Below, piece by piece: positions 57,767 to 64,000 of a DNA stretch of 64,000 bases (position 1 is the stretch's first letter; the number at the start of each line of letters is the position of its first letter). The notes below the pieces were generated by a model. The model was not told the DNA's origin. It searched no databases and was given only the letters and a program-made list of their open reading frames with translations. Source of the stretch: Gammaproteobacteria bacterium (lineage in GTDB: Bacteria; Pseudomonadota; Gammaproteobacteria; Steroidobacterales; Foliamicaceae). The DNA is taken from the NCBI GenBank assembly GCA_009845905.1, contig VXYS01000006.1, positions 16,166 through 80,165 on the forward strand, given 5' to 3'. Position numbers and translations under genes: made by a program.

Positions 57767-59425
57767 ATGGCGGCTGACGACTTTATCCGGCGGATCGTCG
57801 CCGCTGACCTGGAGTCCGGAAAGCACTCGGGAGTCGTCACGCGCTTTCCGCCCGAGCCGAACGGCTTTCTCCACATCGGGCACGCCAAGTCCATCTGCCT
57901 GAACTTCGGCGTCGCCGCCGAACATGGCGGTTCCTGCTATCTGCGCTACGACGACACCAATCCCGTGGCCGAGGAGCAGACCTTCGTCGACGCCATACGC
58001 AGGGACGTCAACTGGCTGGGCTTCGACACCCCGCTGGTTACCCATGCCTCGGACTATTTCCCGCGGTTGTACGAGATCGCCGAGCAGATGATCCGGAGCG
58101 GGCATGCCTTCGTGGACAGCAGTTCGGCCGAGAAGATCTCCGCCGACCGCGGCACGCTCACCAGCCCCGGGCGGCCCAGCCCCTACCGCGACCGCTCGCC
58201 GAAGGAAAACCTGGACCTGTTCCGGCGCATGCGCGCGGGGGATTTCGCCGACGGCGAGCAGGTGCTCAGGGCGCGCATCGACATGGCCTCGCCCAACATC
58301 AACCTGCGCGACCCCGTGCTGTATAGGGTGCGCCACGTCGCGCACGCGCGCACCGGCCGGGACTGGTGCATATACCCGATGTACGACCTCGCCCATACCC
58401 TGAGCGACGCGCTGGAAGGCATCACCCATTCGCTGTGCACGCTGGAGTTCGAGGACCATCGGCCGCTGTACGAATGGCTGCTGGATCATAGCGGTCTGGA
58501 TCTCAGGACGCGTCCGCGGCAATACGAGTTCGGGCGGCTCAACCTGGGCCACTCGGTAACCAGCAAGCGCCGGGTGGCGGACCTGATCCGCATGGCCGCC
58601 GTGGAGGATTGGGACGATCCCCGCCTGGTGACGTTGTCGGCGCTGCGCCGGCGCGGTTACCCGCCCGAAGTGCTGCGCGAGTTCTGCGCCCGAGCCGGCG
58701 TCAGCCGTTCGGAGCAGATGATCGGCGCCGACCAGCTCGAGACCGTCGTTCGGGATGCGCTCAATCGCGCCGCGCCGCGCGCGATGGCGGTGGCCCGTCC
58801 GCTCAAGGTGGTGCTGACCAATCTGCCCGAGGACCATTTCGAGGAGCTTCCAGCGGGCAATCACCCCAAGCGCCCCGAAATGGGCAGCCGGAACGTGCCT
58901 TTTTCGCGCGAACTCTTCATCGAACGCACCGATTTCATGGAAGATCCGCCGCGACGCTTCTTCCGTCTGCGTCCGGGTGGGGAAGTCCGTCTGCGCAACG
59001 CCTACATCATTCGCTGCGACGACGTCGTGCGCGGAGCGGACGGCGAGCCCGAGGAGCTGCATTGCAGCATCGATCCGGATTCCCGCAGCGGAGGGGAGGG
59101 CGCGCGCCGCAAGGTGAAGGGCACGATCCACTGGGTCAGCGCGCCCCACTCGATTCCGGCGGAGCTGCGCCTGTACCGGCCGCTGTTTACCGTCGAGCGG
59201 CCGGACCTGGCCTCCGGGACGCCGCCGTTGAGCGAACAGGTGAATTCGCGGTCGCTGGAAGTGGCCGCGGGCGCGCGCCTGGAGCCGAGTCTCGCGAGTG
59301 CGGGCGCGGACGACACCTGGCAGTTCGAACGCCTCGGCTACTTCACTCCGGACCCGGTCGATTCATCGCCCAGCGCCCTGATCTTCAACCGCATCGCCCC
59401 TCTTCGCAGCAGCTACTCAAGCTAA
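57767..59425 (+). CDS. glnS: glutaminyl-tRNA synthetase
   Basis: GlnS charges tRNA-Gln. The 552-residue protein is close to the 554 of E. coli. It has PPEPNGFLHIGHAKSICLN with HIGH at 36-39, the Glx-specific region YDDTNPVAEEQTFV, IYPMYDLAHTLSDALEGITHSLCTLEFEDHRPLY in several signature pieces (for example CTLEFEDHRPLYEW), and VTSKRRV around residue 264 as the KMSKS equivalent, with Thr for Met. The two C-terminal beta-barrel anticodon domains follow. Presence of GlnS implies direct Gln-tRNA charging, as in gammaproteobacteria. Two family A hairpins follow the stop. Confidence 0.96.
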   Translation: MAADDFIRRIVAADLESGKHSGVVTRFPPEPNGFLHIGHAKSICLNFGVAAEHGGSCYLRYDDTNPVAEEQTFVDAIRRDVNWLGFDTPLVTHASDYFPRLYEIAEQMIRSGHAFVDSSSAEKISADRGTLTSPGRPSPYRDRSPKENLDLFRRMRAGDFADGEQVLRARIDMASPNINLRDPVLYRVRHVAHARTGRDWCIYPMYDLAHTLSDALEGITHSLCTLEFEDHRPLYEWLLDHSGLDLRTRPRQYEFGRLNLGHSVTSKRRVADLIRMAAVEDWDDPRLVTLSALRRRGYPPEVLREFCARAGVSRSEQMIGADQLETVVRDALNRAAPRAMAVARPLKVVLTNLPEDHFEELPAGNHPKRPEMGSRNVPFSRELFIERTDFMEDPPRRFFRLRPGGEVRLRNAYIIRCDDVVRGADGEPEELHCSIDPDSRSGGEGARRKVKGTIHWVSAPHSIPAELRLYRPLFTVERPDLASGTPPLSEQVNSRSLEVAAGARLEPSLASAGADDTWQFERLGYFTPDPVDSSPSALIFNRIAPLRSSYSS

Positions 59426-59431
59426 CCCGCC

Positions 59432-59539
59432 GGTTCGTCTTGCACGCCTGTTCCGGGACACGCCTGCAAGCACATCCCTGTGGGCTCGGCGTCGGCATCC
59501 TGCCTCCGACGTTCCCGGAACAGGCGTGCAAGACGAACC
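59432..59539. repeat. family A hairpin repeat, copy 6
   Basis: Perfect 27-base arms at 59432-59458 and 59513-59539 enclose a 54-base core with ACATCCCTGTGGGCTCGGC, a reverse-strand version of the family core (compare GAGCCCACAGGGATGTGC at 30070). The arms are unique. It starts six bases after the glnS stop. Confidence 0.85.
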
Positions 59540-59562
59540 TTTACCCGGCGGCGCCGGCTTAA

Positions 59563-59732
59563 GCCCTTCGTTTGCCCCCCTCCTCGTGGGAGCGTTGGAG
59601 CAGGGACAGCGAGAATCGAGCCAGGGATGGCGTCTCCAACGAGGAGGGGGGCAAACGAAGGGCGAGGAAGCACCAACAGCGAGAATCGAGCCAGGATGGC
59701 GTCTCCAACGAGGAGACGGGCAAACGAAGGGC
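59563..59732. repeat. family A hairpin repeat, copy 7 plus a duplicated half
   Basis: Perfect 25-base arms (59563-59587 and 59639-59663) flank a 51-base core containing GAGCCAGGGATGGCGTCTCC. It is followed by a second core plus right arm (to 59732) without its own left arm, a partial tandem duplication. The arms resemble those of the copy at 2487. Together with copy 6 it fills the 321-base gap between convergent glnS and rpoD. Confidence 0.85.
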
Positions 59733-59746
59733 GGGATCGAAGCGGA

Positions 59747-61690
<1,944 letters not shown>

Positions 61691-61725
61691 GTGCGGCGCG
61701 TGCCTCCGGGAGGGTGAATCGGTCA

Positions 61726-61754
61726 ATTATCGCTCATTTTTAACGGTCCATAAA
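61726..61754 (-). promoter_or_regulatory. candidate sigma-70 promoter directly upstream of rpoD
   Basis: On the minus strand TTTATG (61754-61749) and GATAAT (61731-61726) are separated by 17 bases, matching three and five of six consensus positions. It lies in the 163-base gap between rpoD and the DUF4345 gene, where an internal rpoD promoter would be expected. The stretch is more AT-rich than its surroundings. Confidence 0.3.
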
Positions 61755-61853
61755 GCAGGGAAACGGAAGCCGCGCCCTGTCTACGATCCTTGATGCTTCG
61801 GATGTGGGAACGGTCTCAAGGGAATTCAACGCCCGCATTCGCCCGGGCGCCTG

Positions 61854-62240
61854 TCATTCCCTGAGCATCCGCCGAAGGAAGAACACGCCCAGCGCCAGGA
61901 CAACGAGCTCAAAGATCGTCGCCAGGCCCTGGTTCGCGGAGATTCCCGGATTGCCGTCAAAGACCTCGACGACCAGACGGGTCAGCGCCAGGGCGCCGAC
62001 GCCGAACACCGCGCAGGCAAGGCCGGCGAGCGCCAGGCGCCGCGACCACACACCGGAGATCAGCAGCAGTCCGATGCCCGCCACCAGGCCGCCGTAGGTC
62101 GCGCGGATTTCGGTCACGCCCGACGGGTCCGCCGCTGCAATGCCCATGGCCGCCCCCAGGGTGTGCGGATCGATAAGGGCAAACAGCGCCGAAGCGACAA
62201 AGATGCCGCCCACGACCACCAGGTAGATTTTCTGCGCCAT
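61854..62240 (-). CDS. DUF4345-like small membrane protein between dnaG and rpoD
   Basis: The 128-residue protein has four membrane helices: KIYLVVVGGIFVASALFALI, ATYGGLVAGIGLLLISGVW, LALAGLACAVFGVGALALT and ATIFELVVLALGVFFL. The segment EIRATYGGLVAGIGLLLI and the GNPG motif before helix 4 match DUF4345, a family of unknown function. It is inserted in the dnaG-rpoD operon, 36 bases after the dnaG stop. No function can be assigned; a link to replication or transcription is not implied. Confidence 0.65.
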   Translation of the reverse strand: MAQKIYLVVVGGIFVASALFALIDPHTLGAAMGIAAADPSGVTEIRATYGGLVAGIGLLLISGVWSRRLALAGLACAVFGVGALALTRLVVEVFDGNPGISANQGLATIFELVVLALGVFFLRRMLRE

Positions 62241-62276
62241 CTGCCGATTCTCCGTGCGTTTCGATTGCCGCCGGTC

Positions 62277-63935
62277 TCAGGAAGTCGTGCGGGCCGCCAT
62301 TTCGCGAATGGAGTTTTCCCTGCGCATCCTGGCGACGCCCTCCTCGAATTCCCGTTTGGCCTGCCCGGCGTTGAGTTCGGTTTCCCTTGCCAGAAGTTGC
62401 GACATCAGGCCATGTTCCGGCCGTTCGCGATAGCGCTCGACCAGCTTGATCGGGCTTATACCGGGCGTCGAGCGCGCCGTTTCGAAGAGTTCCGCGAGCA
62501 GGCCCACCCGGGGTTCCTTCAGGTATTGAAATTCCGGCAGGGGATCGGCGTCCGCGGCCATTTCCGGGAAATTGAGCAGCAGGCCGGCCAGGGATCCGGC
62601 CAGGTTGCCCCAGGGGTCGTTTCGCAGCGTTCCCGGCGCCGGCCGGCGAACGGCGGCGCGCCGGCTCTGCGAAGTTTCAAGAAGCTGTCCCAGGCGCTCG
62701 CGCGGAAGCTGCACCTCGTCGGCCAGGCGGTTCACGAGCAGGTCCCGGTATACGCCGATGGGCGTGGAACCGATCAGCGGCCGCGCCAGTTCGGCAATCC
62801 GCGCACGTCCTTCCGCGGTGGCGAGGTCGCACTGCGCAGAAAGCGTCTGCATCAGGAACTCGGACATCGGCGTGGCGGAATCCAGCACCTGATTGAAGGC
62901 CGCCGCCCCCTCGGAGCGCACGTAGCTGTCGGGGTCCTCGCCCTCGGGCAGGAAGGCGAAACTCAGTTGGCGGCCGCCGCGCATCTCGGGCAGGGCCCGC
63001 TCCATCGCCCGCTCGGCCGCCCTGCGGCCGGCCGGGTCCCCGTCGAAACAGAACACGACGCTGGGCGAAATCCGGAACAGCAGCGTGAGTTGCTGGGGCG
63101 TGACCGCGGTCCCCAGCGTGGCCATCGCGCCGGGCACCTCATGTTGGGCCAGCCCGATCACGTCCATGTAGCCTTCCACGAGCACGCAGCGATCGACCTT
63201 GCGCCGGCCGAGTTCATGCAGTCCGTACAGCTCGCGGCCCTTGTGGAACACCGGCGTTTCCGGGCTGTTCATGTATTTCGGCTGGACGTCGCCCATCGCC
63301 CGGCCGCCGAAGCCGGTGACGCGGCCGCGGCGGTCGCGGATCGGGAACATGATGCGGTCGCGGAAGCGGTCGTAGAGTTCGCCGGAGTCGCCCTTGAGCG
63401 CCAGGCCGGCGTCGATCAGCCTGCGGCGGTCGTCCTCCGTCTGGCCGAGGCGCGCCAGGATGCCGTTGCCCGCTGGCGCGTATCCGATCCCGAAGGCCTG
63501 CGCGATCTTCCCGGTCAGCCCGCGGCCCTTGAGGTAGTCCTTGGCCGGCGTGCTGGCCTTGAGTCCTTCGATGTAGTGCAGGGCCGCGCCGTTCAGCAGT
63601 TCATACAGGCCCTTGCCGGAGGGCCGGGATGGACCGCTGCGGGGCACTTCCAGGCCGTAGCGGTCGGCCAGCGCCTCGACGGCGGCGGGAAAGTCGAGCC
63701 GGTCGTGCTGCATCATGAAGCTCAGGGCGCTGCCGTGGGCGCCGCATCCGAAGCAGTGAAAGAAGCCTTTCGCGGGGACTACGGTGAACGAAGGGGTCTT
63801 TTCGTTGTGGAACGGGCACAATCCCTTGTACTCGCGGCCCGCGCGCTTCAGCTTGACGCGTTCGCCGATGATTTGCGTGATGTCGGCGCGATCGAGGAGA
63901 TCGTCAATGAACTCTCTCGGAATCGGCCCCGCCAT
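62277..63935 (-). CDS. dnaG: DNA primase
   Basis: DnaG makes the RNA primers for replication. The 552-residue protein starts GPIPREFIDDLLDRADI. The zinc-binding domain has CPFHNEKTPSFTV and FFHCFGCGAHG. The TOPRIM core shows VEGYMDVIGLAQHEV, with the catalytic Glu, and CFDGDPAGRRAAERAM with the metal-binding Asp. The C-terminal helicase-interaction domain is somewhat shorter than in E. coli (581 residues). It is first of the visible dnaG-DUF4345-rpoD operon. The 65 bases upstream to the window end contain no recognisable rpsU. Confidence 0.96.
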   Translation of the reverse strand: MAGPIPREFIDDLLDRADITQIIGERVKLKRAGREYKGLCPFHNEKTPSFTVVPAKGFFHCFGCGAHGSALSFMMQHDRLDFPAAVEALADRYGLEVPRSGPSRPSGKGLYELLNGAALHYIEGLKASTPAKDYLKGRGLTGKIAQAFGIGYAPAGNGILARLGQTEDDRRRLIDAGLALKGDSGELYDRFRDRIMFPIRDRRGRVTGFGGRAMGDVQPKYMNSPETPVFHKGRELYGLHELGRRKVDRCVLVEGYMDVIGLAQHEVPGAMATLGTAVTPQQLTLLFRISPSVVFCFDGDPAGRRAAERAMERALPEMRGGRQLSFAFLPEGEDPDSYVRSEGAAAFNQVLDSATPMSEFLMQTLSAQCDLATAEGRARIAELARPLIGSTPIGVYRDLLVNRLADEVQLPRERLGQLLETSQSRRAAVRRPAPGTLRNDPWGNLAGSLAGLLLNFPEMAADADPLPEFQYLKEPRVGLLAELFETARSTPGISPIKLVERYRERPEHGLMSQLLARETELNAGQAKREFEEGVARMRRENSIREMAARTTS

Positions 63936-64000
63936 AAACCCGAATATTGCACCATCCGCCGCGCTCGCCCAAACCTGACCGTGTTTCCCTAGCGCGCTCC

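Noticed and set aside
2487..59732. Family A hairpins as integron attC sites or CRISPR-like repeats.
   Set aside because: There is no integrase or cas gene, copies are far apart and not cassette-like, and the arms are locus-specific rather than shared.
63936..64000. End of an upstream rpsU or yqeY gene before dnaG.
   Set aside because: The reverse strand has a TAG close to the window edge that could end such a gene, but only four codons are visible, too few to support any call.

Overview
This 64 kb window is GC-rich, gene-dense chromosomal DNA of a Gram-negative bacterium, most likely an uncultured gammaproteobacterium. Reasons: lipopolysaccharide core genes (hldE, waaA), a TolC channel, two TonB-dependent receptors, a TRAP transporter, split class II ribonucleotide reductase genes of the Pseudomonas type (nrdJa/nrdJb), and dispersed pieces of the gammaproteobacterial cca-folK-folB-tsaD and dnaG-rpoD neighbourhood. 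GTG and TTG starts are common and many genes are joined by 4-base ATGA or GTGA overlaps. I see no rRNA, tRNA, prophage or CRISPR array. Species and habitat cannot be read from the sequence.

Layout. 1-5.2 kb: start of leuC, tesB, a RelB/YafQ-type toxin-antitoxin pair, a DUF1499 membrane protein, an NTF2-like protein, a MaoC hydratase, and the folE-mobA-moaC pterin genes. 5.3-6.6 kb: a lone TnpB (IS200/IS605) gene. 6.6-11.9 kb: a tightly overlapped operon pdhA-pdhB-pdhC-gpmA-gamma carbonic anhydrase-methyltransferase. 11.9-23 kb: xdhC, a phosphotransferase, a TonB receptor, a methyltransferase with a small unknown partner, alanine dehydrogenase, an unknown gene paired with a paraoxonase-like lactonase, and an OFA-type transporter. 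23-31.6 kb: uppP, midA, a pteridine reductase, tsaD, folB, folK, a Tat-targeted aldo/keto reductase, cca and a DegQ/DegP-type protease. 31.8-38.3 kb: nrdJa, nrdJb, a short-chain dehydrogenase and a complete TRAP transporter. 38.4-45.4 kb: hldE, waaA, tolC, pcm and a proton-pumping pyrophosphatase.

45.5-48.2 kb holds the most interesting locus: a JAMM peptidase, a ubiquitin-like sulfur carrier whose Gly-Gly is masked by two extra residues, a rhodanese-E1 fusion and a CysM-type cysteine synthase, all translationally coupled. This looks like a self-contained protein-bound-sulfide route to cysteine, comparable to mycobacterial Mec+/CysO/MoeZ/CysM. 48.2-57.8 kb is a divergent catabolic island. It has three paralogous PuuE-like deacetylases, an isochorismatase-fold amidase, a maleate-isomerase-like protein lacking the expected cysteines, an alpha/beta hydrolase with His in place of the nucleophile Ser, dehydrogenases and a TonB receptor. 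It resembles the last steps of N-heterocycle breakdown but matches no pathway I know. 57.8-64 kb: glnS, rpoD, a DUF4345 membrane protein and dnaG.

Two intergenic repeat families run through the window. Family A is seven long hairpins whose perfect 16-29 bp stems are mostly locus-specific and enclose a shared core; every copy follows a gene 3' end. Family B is short GC-rich palindromic modules; one copy lies inside the pdhC linker. A family A hairpin also encodes the C-terminal tail of FolK. The only stretch longer than 300 bases without a gene (59426-59746) is filled by family A repeats.
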